A stretch of 64,000 nucleotides of DNA from an uncultured Sulfitobacter sp. (GTDB lineage: Bacteria; Pseudomonadota; Alphaproteobacteria; Rhodobacterales; Rhodobacteraceae), in the NCBI RefSeq assembly GCF_947502895.1, contig NZ_CANNBM010000002.1, positions 496,001 to 560,000 on the forward strand, read 5' to 3'. Under the pieces are notes generated by a model. It made no database searches. It worked only from the letters and a program-made list of their open reading frames with translations, and had not been told where the DNA came from. Each line of letters opens with the position of its first letter. Position 1 is the first letter of the stretch. The position numbers and the translations under genes were made by a program. Positions 17,716-26,763 of this stretch are shown in pieces.

Positions 17716-18981
17716 ATGAATATTTTGATCTTGGGCAGTGGCGGGCGTGAACACAGTCTTGCTTGGGCTGTTTTGCAGAACCCTAAATGTGACAAGCTGA
17801 TCGTGGCACCGGGCAATGCAGGGATTGCCCAAATCGCCGATTGCGCGGCCATCGACATCAATGACGGCGGCACAGTGGTGGAATTTGCCGCACGCAACAA
17901 TATCGACTTTGTGATTATCGGCCCGGAGGCCCCGTTGGCCAATGGCGTTGCCGACAGGTTGCGTGAAGCTGGCGTGCTGGTCTTTGGTCCTTCAAAAGCA
18001 GCCGCTGCACTGGAAGCGTCCAAAGCATTTACCAAAGAAATTTGCGATGCTTGTGCAGCCCTGACTGCCGCATACGGCCATTTCACCGATGCCGCCGCAG
18101 CGAAAGCCTATGTCAAAGCGCAAGGCGCACCCATCGTGGTAAAGGCAGACGGGCTGGCAGCGGGCAAAGGTGTGATCATCGCCGAGACCCTAGCGCAGGC
18201 CGAAGCCGCGATTGACGACATGTTCGGTGGCGAATTTGGCACGGCCGGTGCGGAAGTGGTGATTGAAGAATTCATGGCTGGCGAAGAAGCATCATTTTTC
18301 GTGCTGTGTGACGGTGCGGATGTGCTGCCGATCGGAACCGCGCAAGACCACAAGCGCGTCGGCGACGGGGATACCGGCCCCAATACGGGCGGTATGGGGG
18401 CATATTCCCCTGCGCCTGTCCTGACGGACCAGATTGCAGAGCGCGCATTGAACGAAATCATCCGCCCCACAATGGCCGAGATGGTAAAACGCGGAATGCC
18501 CTATCAGGGTGTCCTCTATGCTGGCCTGATGATCGAAAACGGAACACCACGGCTGGTCGAATACAACGTCCGTTTCGGCGACCCCGAGTGTCAGGTGCTG
18601 ATGATGCGGCTGGGCGCCCAAGCACTTGATTTGATGCACGCCGCTTCACAAGGCCGTCTCAGCGAGATGCAGGTGAACTGGGCGCAGGATCATGCGCTTA
18701 CAGTCGTACTGGCTGCCAACGGATATCCGGGGAGCTATGAGAAAGGCTCGGTCATCGGCGGGCTGGGGGAGTTGCCTGAGGACAGCAGCAATATGGTGTT
18801 TCATGCGGGTACTGCATCACAGAACGGCAATATCGTTGCTATTGGGGGCCGTGTGCTGAACGTGACAGCGCGCGGCGACAGTCTGGCGCAGGCACGCGAA
18901 AAAGCCTATGCGCTCGTTGACGGGATTGACTGGCCCGACGGGTTTCACCGCCGCGATATCGGCTGGCGCGCGCTGTCCTGA
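17716..18981 (+). CDS. purD: phosphoribosylamine-glycine ligase (GARS)
   Basis: A 421-residue ATP-grasp enzyme of de novo purine synthesis that joins glycine to 5-phosphoribosylamine. Domains are visible in order: N domain (ILGSGGREHSLAW), ATP-grasp (VVKADGLAAGKGVIIA; DGDTGPNTGGMGAYSP) and metal site (EYNVRFGDPECQ). The ATG at 17716 follows AAGGGA at the right distance. It is monocistronic by position. The other purine gene in the window, purA, is 17 kb away, as usual for scattered pur genes. Confidence 0.96.
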   Translation: MNILILGSGGREHSLAWAVLQNPKCDKLIVAPGNAGIAQIADCAAIDINDGGTVVEFAARNNIDFVIIGPEAPLANGVADRLREAGVLVFGPSKAAAALEASKAFTKEICDACAALTAAYGHFTDAAAAKAYVKAQGAPIVVKADGLAAGKGVIIAETLAQAEAAIDDMFGGEFGTAGAEVVIEEFMAGEEASFFVLCDGADVLPIGTAQDHKRVGDGDTGPNTGGMGAYSPAPVLTDQIAERALNEIIRPTMAEMVKRGMPYQGVLYAGLMIENGTPRLVEYNVRFGDPECQVLMMRLGAQALDLMHAASQGRLSEMQVNWAQDHALTVVLAANGYPGSYEKGSVIGGLGELPEDSSNMVFHAGTASQNGNIVAIGGRVLNVTARGDSLAQAREKAYALVDGIDWPDGFHRRDIGWRALS

Positions 18982-19020
18982 AGGCGTAGCGCGTGTCGCG
19001 CGATTAGCGGCAAAGTGTCA

Positions 19021-19419
19021 TCAGGACGTTGGCGCGCCTTCGCAGGTGATCGGCGTGTCATTGATATCGCTGATGCGCTGCACTTCGCCCGTGCGTACCG
19101 CCATGACCAGAATCGTTCCCTGATCCAGAAAAGGCAGCCAGCAATTGTCGGGGTCGGGGTAATCCTCATAGAGGAAGCAGATTTCAGGGCCGCGCTGCTC
19201 GATCCTGCCATAGGTGCAGCGGCCTGTTTCATCGGCCCAGACAGACAGATCACGGCGTAAAAACTGCTCCTCCCCTACCAGCATACCAGACCGGATGCTG
19301 GAAAAACTCAAGGTGCGACCCAGAGCCAGATCAAGAAAATCGTCAGGCGTGATTTGCTCTTGTGCAGCTATAGATGTGGCGGCTGCCGCTAGGGTTATGC
19401 CGAAAAACAGCGCCCTCAT
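19021..19419 (-). CDS. small secreted protein, paralogue of the protein at 15665-16060
   Basis: A 132-residue protein with a signal peptide ending near IAAQ. The mature part has TPDDFLDLALGRTLSF, ICFLYEDYPDPDNCW and a late Cys (TCEGAP), the same order and spacing as the protein at 15665-16060, so the two are distant paralogues of one unnamed secreted family. The start overlaps the stop of the FG-GAP gene by four bases (ATGA), making this the last gene of a ferredoxin, FG-GAP, secreted-protein unit. Function unknown. Confidence 0.7.
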   Translation of the reverse strand: MRALFFGITLAAAATSIAAQEQITPDDFLDLALGRTLSFSSIRSGMLVGEEQFLRRDLSVWADETGRCTYGRIEQRGPEICFLYEDYPDPDNCWLPFLDQGTILVMAVRTGEVQRISDINDTPITCEGAPTS

Positions 19420-20207
19420 TTACATGCAAGTGCCGCAGCAAAGCTGGAGCGGTCCTTGTGGCGGGCGATATCGCGTGCGCGCAGGCTGGTGCCGTTGAAT
19501 GTGACGGCCATCAGCCGCTGCCAGTCGCTGCGTGCCACGATCATCTCTGGCCCTTTGCCACAATCACGCAAGCCGCCAGCGATGTCGCGCTCGCCGATAC
19601 GGTGATTGGTCAACCCTGCCAGATGCGCGACCTGAGACAGCGCACCGTTCTGAAAACGCCAGATACGCAAGGTCTTCGCCAGATGGGGGCGGTCTATATA
19701 GGCAAGTTCCACATGACCATCACTGTCCATATCCGCAATAGCGATCGGGGCAAGCCAGCGGTTGCGCTGGCCGATATAGGGGGTCGCAATAAGTTTGCCC
19801 TTTTCGGTGTAGATCGCAAGAGACGCGCCGCGGTCCACATCGCTCTCGACCACGACAATCTCGGGTTTACCGTCACCATCAACATCCGCAAGACGCGGTG
19901 CAACATCCTCGAATACAGAAGTTAGAGGCAGTCGGATACGATAGCTCTTCTTACGCAACACTGCGTCCTGAGCCACCGAAGAGTTGTCAGGGTCACGCGT
20001 TTCGATAACAAGCGCGCCCCACTCTTCGTAGTCGCCCAAAACGCCATGGGCATAGCGTGTAGTTGGCTCGGCAAACCGTGCGGATGTGATCGTTTCAGCG
20101 GTTGCAGCAGTGCCTGACACGGCTGCAACAAAACCCAACGCCAGCCGTGCGCGGCGTGTGGCACATGGCCACCCGCACCACAGCAGACGCCGCGCCGCTT
20201 TTCGCAT
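19416..20207 (-). CDS. secreted FG-GAP/VCBS repeat protein
   Basis: A 263-residue exported protein; the signal sequence is long, with an Arg-rich n-region. Two Asp-rich calcium-type loops are visible, LADVDGDGKPEIVVVESD and IADMDSDGHVELAYID, spaced as blades of an FG-GAP beta-propeller. The protein is short for a full propeller (probably three to four blades). Similar proteins in related bacteria are annotated only as VCBS-repeat proteins. Its start overlaps the ferredoxin stop (TGATG) and its stop overlaps the next start, so the three genes are tightly coupled. Confidence 0.72.
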   Translation of the reverse strand: MRKAARRLLWCGWPCATRRARLALGFVAAVSGTAATAETITSARFAEPTTRYAHGVLGDYEEWGALVIETRDPDNSSVAQDAVLRKKSYRIRLPLTSVFEDVAPRLADVDGDGKPEIVVVESDVDRGASLAIYTEKGKLIATPYIGQRNRWLAPIAIADMDSDGHVELAYIDRPHLAKTLRIWRFQNGALSQVAHLAGLTNHRIGERDIAGGLRDCGKGPEMIVARSDWQRLMAVTFNGTSLRARDIARHKDRSSFAAALACK

Positions 20208-20530
20208 CAGATCTGCTTTTCAGGCATTTTCACAACCAGACCGTCCAGCGCATCTGTCACTTTCAACTGGCAGGTCAGACGCGATTTGGCTGGATCAGGC
20301 TCATAAGCGAAATCCAGCATGTCTTCTTCCATATCGTCCTTGGCAGGCAGCTTCTCGACCCATGCGTCATCCACATAGACATGGCAGGTCGAACAGGCAC
20401 AGGCCCCGCCGCAGTCTGCTTCAATGCCGGGGATATTATTGTCGCGTGCGCCTTCCATGACAGTCAGGCCATTCGCGACCTCTACTACATGTTCTTTACC
20501 GTTATGTTCTACGTAAGTGATCTTGGCCAT
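20207..20530 (-). CDS. adrenodoxin-type 2Fe-2S ferredoxin
   Basis: A 107-residue soluble electron carrier. Ligands are Cys40, Cys46, Cys49 and Cys87 in the C-X5-C-X2-C pattern (DCGGACACSTCHVYV), typical of vertebrate-type/putidaredoxin ferredoxins that serve cytochrome P450s or Fe-S assembly. The ATG at 20530 gives MAKITYVEHNG; a TTG one codon earlier is less likely. It leads a coupled unit with two exported proteins, which gives no clue to its partner. No P450 or reductase is adjacent. Confidence 0.9.
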   Translation of the reverse strand: MAKITYVEHNGKEHVVEVANGLTVMEGARDNNIPGIEADCGGACACSTCHVYVDDAWVEKLPAKDDMEEDMLDFAYEPDPAKSRLTCQLKVTDALDGLVVKMPEKQI

Positions 20531-20697
20531 CAAAGCTGCCCTTATTCCAGATGATTTCCCTCTTTTTACGCAAGGGTCCGGCCACGTACCAGCCCCTTTT
20601 GCGCGGCATCTTGCAGCGCGGTATTACTGTTCTAGGCAGGCCAGTGAAAACACGCTAGGTTGAGCGCGAGCAAAACCAGACCCAAAGGCATTGGGCT

Positions 20698-21225
20698 ATG
20701 ACACAGGCATCTTCCACTCGCGTTATTGCAGCCCTCTTGGGGGCCGTGTTTCTTGCCGGCTGCCTGCAAAACCAGACAGTGTCAGAGCAAGGCGTTATCG
20801 TTGGCAATGGCCTCGCCCCACCTGGCGCGCCCCTAGGTACGTGCTGGGGCAAGATTCCGACGCCAGCGGTGATTGAGACAGTGACAGAACAGGTTCTCGT
20901 AACGCCCGCCAGGGTAAACCCCGATGGCACCATCGCAACCTTGCCAGTCTACCGCGAAGAAAGCCGCCAGCAGATCGTGACGCCGCGCACCGACCGCTGG
21001 TTCGAAATCCCCTGCCCGCCTGCCTTTACCATTGAATTCGTATCGACCCTGCAACGCGCGTTACAAGCGCGGGGGCTTTATACCGGTGTGGTGAATGGCA
21101 ATATGGATGATGTCACGCGGCGTGCCGTCTTGGCTGTCCAGACAGCCGATGGTCTTCCTAGCGATGTTTTGTCGATCAAGACTGCGCGGGACCTCGGGAT
21201 CGTTGCGGTACCGCGCTCGCCATAA
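20698..21225 (+). CDS. lipoprotein with C-terminal peptidoglycan-binding-like domain
   Basis: A 175-residue protein with a lipobox, FLAGC, placing the lipidated Cys at residue 22. The middle holds paired Val-rich strands (VIETVTEQVLVTPA and similar). The C-terminal 60 residues (FVSTLQRALQARGLYTGVVN through AVLAVQTADGL) match a PG_binding_1 three-helix domain. It is probably an outer-membrane lipoprotein touching peptidoglycan. It is divergent from the ferredoxin unit with a 167-base gap that presumably holds both promoters; I could not pick either confidently. Confidence 0.75.
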   Translation: MTQASSTRVIAALLGAVFLAGCLQNQTVSEQGVIVGNGLAPPGAPLGTCWGKIPTPAVIETVTEQVLVTPARVNPDGTIATLPVYREESRQQIVTPRTDRWFEIPCPPAFTIEFVSTLQRALQARGLYTGVVNGNMDDVTRRAVLAVQTADGLPSDVLSIKTARDLGIVAVPRSP

Positions 21226-21316
21226 GGCCGGAATGCATCGCCGCCATGCGCTTCAACTACATACTCCAATAAACAGCATGCTCCAATGACGGGAGCCAAT
21301 CGGCCCACTCCAAAAC

Positions 21317-21343
21317 AAAAAGGGCGCCCCCGAAGGAGCGCCC
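21317..21343 (-). terminator. intrinsic terminator of degP
   Basis: GGGCGC at 21322-21327 pairs with GCGCCC at 21338-21343, and on the minus strand five T follow (21321-21317). It is just past the protease stop codon. Confidence 0.75.
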
Positions 21344-21365
21344 GTTGGTCTGGTTGAGCCTGCTG

Positions 21366-22853
21366 CTACTCTTCGTCGAGCGTCAATGCGACGAACCGTG
21401 GATCGCCTGCGCGGCGCACGAGCAACAACAAAGACTTGCGCCCGGCCTCGCGTGCGGCCGCCACACGGTCATTCAGATCGGCGATTGTTGTGATCTTCTG
21501 TTGACCTGCCTCGGTGATGATATCGCCTGCACGCAGACCCTTCTCGAACGCCTCCGAGCCATCCTCGACATTTGTCACCGCAAGACCAACCATCTCCGCA
21601 CTTGCGCCCAATTCGCTACGCATGTCGTCGGTCAGCGGTGTTACGGTAAGACCCAACAACGATGACACTTCTGGAGTGCTAGGCGTCTCGGGCTGTTCCT
21701 CGACGTCTGACGCACTCGCCCCGTTCGCGTCCTCACGGCGGCCAAGGACGACAGCGATGGTCTGGCTTTTGCCTTCGCGCAGCACTGTCACGCGCACGGT
21801 GGCACCAACAGGACTGTTGCCCACTTGACGTACAAGGCCGCGGGTGTCGGCAACATCAACGCCATCAAATGACAAAATCACATCGCCAGTCTCCAGCCCC
21901 GCTTCCTTCGCAGGCCCTTCTGGCACATCGGTAATCAAAGCGCCCGTCGCACTTGCCAGACCCATCGCATCCGCCACATCCTGCGTGACGTCCTGAATGC
22001 GCACACCTAGCCAGCCACGACGGGTTTCGCCGAACTCTTTCAACTGATCTACAACACGGGTCACAACATTGGCTGCCATCGAAAATCCGATACCGATGGA
22101 GCCGCCGTTGGGCGACAGGATCGCGGTGTTCACACCGATCACTGCCCCGTCCATATTGAACAACGGCCCACCCGAGTTGCCACGGTTAATCGCAGCATCA
22201 GTCTGGATATAGTCGTCATAGGTACCAGACAACGCACGGTTGCGCGCCGATACGATACCGGCTGATACCGAAAATCCCTGACCCAGCGGATTGCCCATCG
22301 CGATCACCCAATCCCCCACGCGCGCGGCGTCACTGTCGCCAAAGCTGACAAAAGGCAGCGGCGCGTCTGCTTCGACCTTGAGCAAAGCAATATCTGTGTT
22401 CGGATCGGTGCCGATAACTTTTGCAATCAGCTCCGCTCCGGAAAAGAACTCGATCGTAATCTCGTCCGCACCTTCAATCACGTGGTTGTTTGTTACAACA
22501 TAGCCGTCTTCGGAAATAACAAAGCCCGATCCCAACGCAGACGAGCGGCGTGGGGTGGGTGCATCATCATCGCCGCGGTTGCGGTCCTGAAACTCGCGAA
22601 AGAAATCTTCAAAGGGCGAGCCTTCGGGAACAATGCCGCGAGGCCCTGTGCGCCCTTCCACCAAAGTAGAGGTGGTAATGTTCACGACAGAGGGGCTGAT
22701 TTTCTCGGCCAGTGGCGCAAGACTTTCTGGCTTGGCCTGCGCTGCGAGTGTCTGCAAAACAACCAGCGTCAACGTCATCAGCGCCACAAGTGCTGCGCGT
22801 AATGCGACGGAAAATGCTGGTGTTTGTGTCCGGGCGACCGCTTTGGGCTGCAT
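21366..22853 (-). CDS. degP: periplasmic serine protease, Do/DegP family
   Basis: A 495-residue HtrA protease-chaperone. After a long n-region and signal helix ending AAQA, the protease domain shows His124 (TNNHVIEGAD), Asp154 (NTDIALLK) and Ser227 (GNSGGP). Two PDZ domains follow (RRGWLGVRIQ and the AEMVGLAVTN region). It handles misfolded envelope proteins. The ATG at 22853 follows AGGAG at good spacing; the open frame runs 50 codons further but lacks homology there. It lies downstream of hflKC in the same direction but after a strong terminator, so it likely has its own promoter within 22854-23090. Confidence 0.92.
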   Translation of the reverse strand: MQPKAVARTQTPAFSVALRAALVALMTLTLVVLQTLAAQAKPESLAPLAEKISPSVVNITTSTLVEGRTGPRGIVPEGSPFEDFFREFQDRNRGDDDAPTPRRSSALGSGFVISEDGYVVTNNHVIEGADEITIEFFSGAELIAKVIGTDPNTDIALLKVEADAPLPFVSFGDSDAARVGDWVIAMGNPLGQGFSVSAGIVSARNRALSGTYDDYIQTDAAINRGNSGGPLFNMDGAVIGVNTAILSPNGGSIGIGFSMAANVVTRVVDQLKEFGETRRGWLGVRIQDVTQDVADAMGLASATGALITDVPEGPAKEAGLETGDVILSFDGVDVADTRGLVRQVGNSPVGATVRVTVLREGKSQTIAVVLGRREDANGASASDVEEQPETPSTPEVSSLLGLTVTPLTDDMRSELGASAEMVGLAVTNVEDGSEAFEKGLRAGDIITEAGQQKITTIADLNDRVAAAREAGRKSLLLLVRRAGDPRFVALTLDEE

Positions 22854-23090
22854 ATATCGTCTCCTGATCGACATCACGCCCCTTGATGGGGGCTGTTTCG
22901 TTGCGCTTAGACTGCATGGTGCCTTGCCTAACCGCAATATGAAACATGTGCTGCGCGCGCGCGAAATCAACATGCAGTGACGCAGCTGTGAGCAATCGGG
23001 CGGCAAGAAATGATGTTTTTAGACATTCATACGGTTAATTCGCCCGGATCAAGCTTTGCGCGCTGAACCGTCCTCTGACTGTCACGCAAC

Positions 23091-23120
23091 AAAAAAGGGG
23101 CCTGCATTACTGCAGGCCCC
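23091..23120 (-). terminator. intrinsic terminator of hflKC
   Basis: A perfect 10-bp inverted repeat, GGGGCCTGCA (23097-23106) and TGCAGGCCCC (23111-23120), with a TTAC loop. Six T follow on the minus strand (23096-23091). It separates hflC from degP. Confidence 0.88.
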
Positions 23121-23145
23121 CTCTTCCAAGATTTGTTTGGGTGCC

Positions 23146-24045
23146 CTAGCGCGACTCGCCCTCGTCCGAGCGCGAGCCCTGATCGGAGCGTAGGTAGTTG
23201 AAGAACTCGCTGTCTGGTGACATCACCATCTGCGAATTGCTACCTTTCAGCGCTTCTTCATAGGCTGCGAGCGACCGGTAGAATTCAAAGAACTCCGCAT
23301 CCTTGGAATAGGCCTCGGCAAAAATCCGGTTACGTTCCGCATCTGCTTCACCTTCGATGATACGTGCATCACGGCGCGCTTCCGAGATGATTTCTTCAAA
23401 CGTACGATCCGCAAGGGCTGTTACACGTTGTGCCGCTTCACGGCCACGCGCACGCTCGTCAGTCGCTTCACGCTCACGCTCGGCGATCATACGTTGCAAG
23501 GTTGCGTCAAAGTTCTGCTCGGGAAGGTTGGTCTGGCGCAAACGCACGTCTACCACTTCGAGACCCAGCGCATTGGCACGCACATCTGCGCGGGCGCGAA
23601 TCTGGTCCATCAGGGCTGACCGTTCTGGCGACAGGATGGTGTTGGAGGTCACACCCTGGCTACCCAGCACGGCCCTGATCTGGGATTCGAGAATACCGCT
23701 GAGATCATTGGCCGCACGGGTTTCGCCGCCCGAACCAATCGCCTGACGGTACTGCACGATGTCGTCGATGCGGTAGAGAACGAACGCGTCAATCTCGAGA
23801 CGACGATCATCGGCAGGCGTCACTTCGATCAAAGGCGTTTCCAGCGACAGAATACGGTCTTCGAAACGAACGACCTCGTCGATCAAAGGCACCTTAAAGC
23901 CGAGACCCGGCTCGACACGCACCTGTTTGATCTGGCCAAAGCGCAGCACAAGTGCCTTTTCACGCTCGTCCACCACAAAAATCGAGGACAAAAGAGCCGC
24001 TGCAGCAATCGCCACAATAGGGATCAAGAAGCTTACTTTGTTCAT
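23146..24045 (-). CDS. hflC: protease modulator HflC
   Basis: A 299-residue SPFH/prohibitin-family protein with one N-terminal transmembrane helix (residues about 5-24) followed by VVDEREKALVLRFG, the start of the SPFH domain, and a long charged coiled coil. With HflK it forms a large cage around FtsH in the inner membrane and tunes its proteolysis. Its start overlaps the hflK stop by one base (TGATG). The C-terminal RSDQGSRSDEGESR tail is variable. Confidence 0.93.
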   Translation of the reverse strand: MNKVSFLIPIVAIAAAALLSSIFVVDEREKALVLRFGQIKQVRVEPGLGFKVPLIDEVVRFEDRILSLETPLIEVTPADDRRLEIDAFVLYRIDDIVQYRQAIGSGGETRAANDLSGILESQIRAVLGSQGVTSNTILSPERSALMDQIRARADVRANALGLEVVDVRLRQTNLPEQNFDATLQRMIAEREREATDERARGREAAQRVTALADRTFEEIISEARRDARIIEGEADAERNRIFAEAYSKDAEFFEFYRSLAAYEEALKGSNSQMVMSPDSEFFNYLRSDQGSRSDEGESR

Positions 24046-25283
24046 CAGTTGTTTCCTCCACTACGGCGCAGCTCGTTCAGCGGCAAATACGATACTACGC
24101 CGTTGTTGCCTCCCTCTCCGTTGTTTTTCTCCAGGATGATCTTGTCGACCTGCCCCAGAACCTTCTCCATCGTTTCCAGATAGAGACGCTTGCGGGTCAC
24201 TTCGGGGGCTGCTGAATATTCGGTCAGAACCGCCTCAAAGCGAGACGCCTCACCGATGGCACCGTTGACTTCGCGCGCGCGGTAGCCTTCGGCAGCTTCC
24301 AGAAGTTTTGCGCTTTCACCGCGGGCTTCGGCGACTTTCTGGTTGGCGTAGGCATCGGCCTGACGCTCCAGACGGTCGCGTTCCTGCTCGGCGGCTTGAA
24401 CGTCGCGGAATGCGTCCACAACTGAAACCTGTGCAGTCGACCCATCCGGAGACGTGACCACTACGGTCCGGCTTGGCGGGTCAACCTTGTTCACGTTCAC
24501 ACGCAGCACATTGATGCCTGTCTCACGGTTGTCTAGCGTTGTCTGGATCAGCGCCTTGACCTGTTCCTCTACCAGACCACGGTCACGGTTCAGGATAGGA
24601 GCCAGCTCGGACTGGGCGATAATCTCGCGCATGGCGGATTCAGAGATCGCACGAACCGATCCGTCTGGATCGCGCAGCGAGAATTTGAACTGCTCGGCGT
24701 CTTTAATGTTCCAGACCACCTGAAAATCGATGTCGACGATGTTTTCGTCGGTTGTCAGCATAAGGCCGTCGTTGTCACCCGCAGAACGGCTAACGCCCAA
24801 CGTTTCTGTTCTGTTGGTGGTGACATCGAATACCTCAGCTGTGACCAAGGGCCACGGCGCAAAGTTCAAACCCTCGGTCCCGATGCCCGAAAACTCACCA
24901 AGGAACAGCTCAATGGATTGCTGTTCGGGGCGCACTGTATAGGTCGAAGCAAACAGCCACGCCGCAGCCGCAACCAAAACACCGATGCCGACCGTTCCGC
25001 GTGTCAGCGCAGGGCCGCTCGGGCCGTCGCCCGATCCGCCGCCAGTGCCGTTATTGCGGCCACCGCCACCCATCAGGACGCGCAACTGCTCCTGACCTTT
25101 TCTGACCAGTTCGTCGATTTCGGGGATTGGTGGCTTGTCACCACCGCCGCCGCCACCGCCGCCATTGCCACGGTTGCCGCCGTTATTGCCGCCACCATTG
25201 TTACCGCCGCCGTTGCCGCCGCCATTATTGCCGCCGCCCGAATTACCACCGCCGCCCCAAGGACCGCCCGTGTTGCCAGCCAT
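24045..25283 (-). CDS. hflK: FtsH protease activity modulator HflK
   Basis: A 412-residue SPFH-domain partner of HflC. The N-terminal 55 residues are almost only Gly and Asn, followed by IPEIDELVRKGQEQLRVLMGG, one transmembrane helix, and RPEQQSIELFLGEF opening the SPFH domain; a coiled coil with YANQKVAEARGESA follows. The cytosolic Gly-rich tail is a known feature of HflK, but this one is long and repetitive. The ATG at 25283 (MAGNTGGPWGG) is the family start. It heads the hflKC unit. Confidence 0.93.
   Translation of the reverse strand: MAGNTGGPWGGGGNSGGGNNGGGNGGGNNGGGNNGGNRGNGGGGGGGGDKPPIPEIDELVRKGQEQLRVLMGGGGRNNGTGGGSGDGPSGPALTRGTVGIGVLVAAAAWLFASTYTVRPEQQSIELFLGEFSGIGTEGLNFAPWPLVTAEVFDVTTNRTETLGVSRSAGDNDGLMLTTDENIVDIDFQVVWNIKDAEQFKFSLRDPDGSVRAISESAMREIIAQSELAPILNRDRGLVEEQVKALIQTTLDNRETGINVLRVNVNKVDPPSRTVVVTSPDGSTAQVSVVDAFRDVQAAEQERDRLERQADAYANQKVAEARGESAKLLEAAEGYRAREVNGAIGEASRFEAVLTEYSAAPEVTRKRLYLETMEKVLGQVDKIILEKNNGEGGNNGVVSYLPLNELRRSGGNN
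25134..25265 (-). repeat. Gly/Asn-codon low-complexity tract within hflK
   Basis: An imperfect short tandem array of GGN and AAY codons encodes the Gly/Asn tail of HflK at residues about 7-50, ending in eight consecutive Gly codons. It is slippage-prone in principle and may vary in length between strains. Confidence 0.7.
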
Positions 25284-25378
25284 ATTTATTTCCCTCTTTA
25301 AGTCGCCCCGCACCGAGGCAGGCTTGTCGTATGAAGTGTAAACTGTGCGTTCACACGGTTATTTCAAGGCGTATCGCC

Positions 25379-26752
25379 TCAAGATGTGCGCACAGGCGTC
25401 CGCATTGTGACCAATTCCTCCGACATCGTCGGATGCACAGCGCAGGTTTGGTCAAACTGTTCTTTTGTTGCGCCCATTTTCACGGCAATTCCTGCCAGTT
25501 GGATCATCTCGCCCGCCTGCGGTGCGACGATATGACAACCCAGCACAGTGCGATTGGCCTTAGATACAACAAGCTTCATCATCACGCGATCAGAACGATC
25601 TGCAAACGCTGTCTGCATCGGCCTGAACGACGTGGCATAGACTTCGATCGGCTCTTGCGCCTCGGCCTCTTCCTCGGTCATGCCCACCGTGCCCATTTCA
25701 GGCTGCGTAAATACCGCAGATGCAATCAGTTCGTGATCTACTGGTGTGGGCTCTCCACCGAATACGGTTTTTACAAATGCCATACCTTCACGGATCGCAA
25801 CCGGCGTCAGGTTCACGCGGTCCGTCACATCTCCGATGGCATAGACCGATGGCACGCCGGACTGGCTGTATTCGTTTACCTTGATGGCACCATTACGCTC
25901 CATCTCGACGCCCAGCGCCTCCAGCCCCATGTTGTCGCTATTGGGTTTGCGGCCAGTGGCAAACAACACCTTGTCAAAGATCTTTTCGGCGCCGGTGGTT
26001 GCTTTGGTCCAGATACCGCCTTCGCGCTCTTCCATCTCCAGTACGCTGGCACCCGAATGCATGGCAATGCCCCGCGCCCGCATCTGTTCGGCCACAAGGC
26101 CGCGCGCCTCGTCGTCAAATCCGTTCAGGATCTGGCCCCCGCGATAGTACATTGTCACATCGACCCCGAGGCCGTGCAGGATACAGGCAAACTCACACGC
26201 GATATATCCGCCGCCGATGATCAACATCGAGCGTGGCAACGACTCAAGATGAAAAATATCATCCGATACGATCCCCAACTCGGCGTTCTTGAGGTCAGGC
26301 CGTACAGGCCGCCCGCCGCTGGCGATCAGGATGTGTTTGGCCGTCTTTTCCTCGCCCGTAGAGAGGGTAACAGTATGCGCGTCCTTTAGTGTGGCACGTG
26401 CATCGAATTTATCGACGCCAGAGCCGTCCAGAAGATTACGGTACACGCCCTCAAGGCGGTCCAGCTCGCTGCGCATTTTGTCAGCAAAGATGTGCCAGTC
26501 AAACGGTCCGTCGTTTACGTCCCAGCCATATTCGCGCGCATCCCCAAACGCATCGCGATACGTCGAGGCAAAAACCATCAGCTTTTTCGGGACACACCCG
26601 CGAATTACACATGTCCCGCCATAGCGGTCTTCTTCTGCCAGTCCGACGCGCGCGCCGTATTCGCCCGCAGCGACACGCGCCGCGCGCACGCCGCCCGAAC
26701 CGCCGCCAATTACAAACAGGTCGTAGTCAAAATCGCTTTTGGCGTCACTCAT
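25379..26752 (-). CDS. gor: glutathione-disulfide reductase
   Basis: A 457-residue FAD/NADPH disulfide reductase. FVIGGGSGGVRAARVA binds FAD. GGTCVIRGCVPKKL carries the redox pair Cys48/Cys53. GGGYIACEFACILHGLG starts the NADPH domain, and HPTMSEELVTM holds the C-terminal active-site His. It keeps glutathione reduced, which fits two GST-family genes in the window. The ATG at 26752 is 11 bases after the rpiA stop, so rpiA and gor form an operon, a pairing that joins pentose-phosphate flux with NADPH use. Confidence 0.93.
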   Translation of the reverse strand: MSDAKSDFDYDLFVIGGGSGGVRAARVAAGEYGARVGLAEEDRYGGTCVIRGCVPKKLMVFASTYRDAFGDAREYGWDVNDGPFDWHIFADKMRSELDRLEGVYRNLLDGSGVDKFDARATLKDAHTVTLSTGEEKTAKHILIASGGRPVRPDLKNAELGIVSDDIFHLESLPRSMLIIGGGYIACEFACILHGLGVDVTMYYRGGQILNGFDDEARGLVAEQMRARGIAMHSGASVLEMEEREGGIWTKATTGAEKIFDKVLFATGRKPNSDNMGLEALGVEMERNGAIKVNEYSQSGVPSVYAIGDVTDRVNLTPVAIREGMAFVKTVFGGEPTPVDHELIASAVFTQPEMGTVGMTEEEAEAQEPIEVYATSFRPMQTAFADRSDRVMMKLVVSKANRTVLGCHIVAPQAGEMIQLAGIAVKMGATKEQFDQTCAVHPTMSEELVTMRTPVRTS

Positions 26753-26763
26753 GGCAGGGCCTT

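Noticed and set aside
22854..23006. A longer start for degP at 23006
   Set aside because: The extra 51 residues lack homology and a ribosome-binding site, while ATG 22853 is preceded by AGGAG and a signal peptide follows.
25134..25265. Regularly spaced short repeats suggesting a CRISPR-like array
   Set aside because: The units are Gly/Asn codons of hflK in frame, with no spacers or cas genes.
25127..26389. A 420-codon plus-strand open frame rich in His, Arg and Cys
   Set aside because: Antisense to hflK and gor; composition reflects the reverse of Gly/Asn codons.
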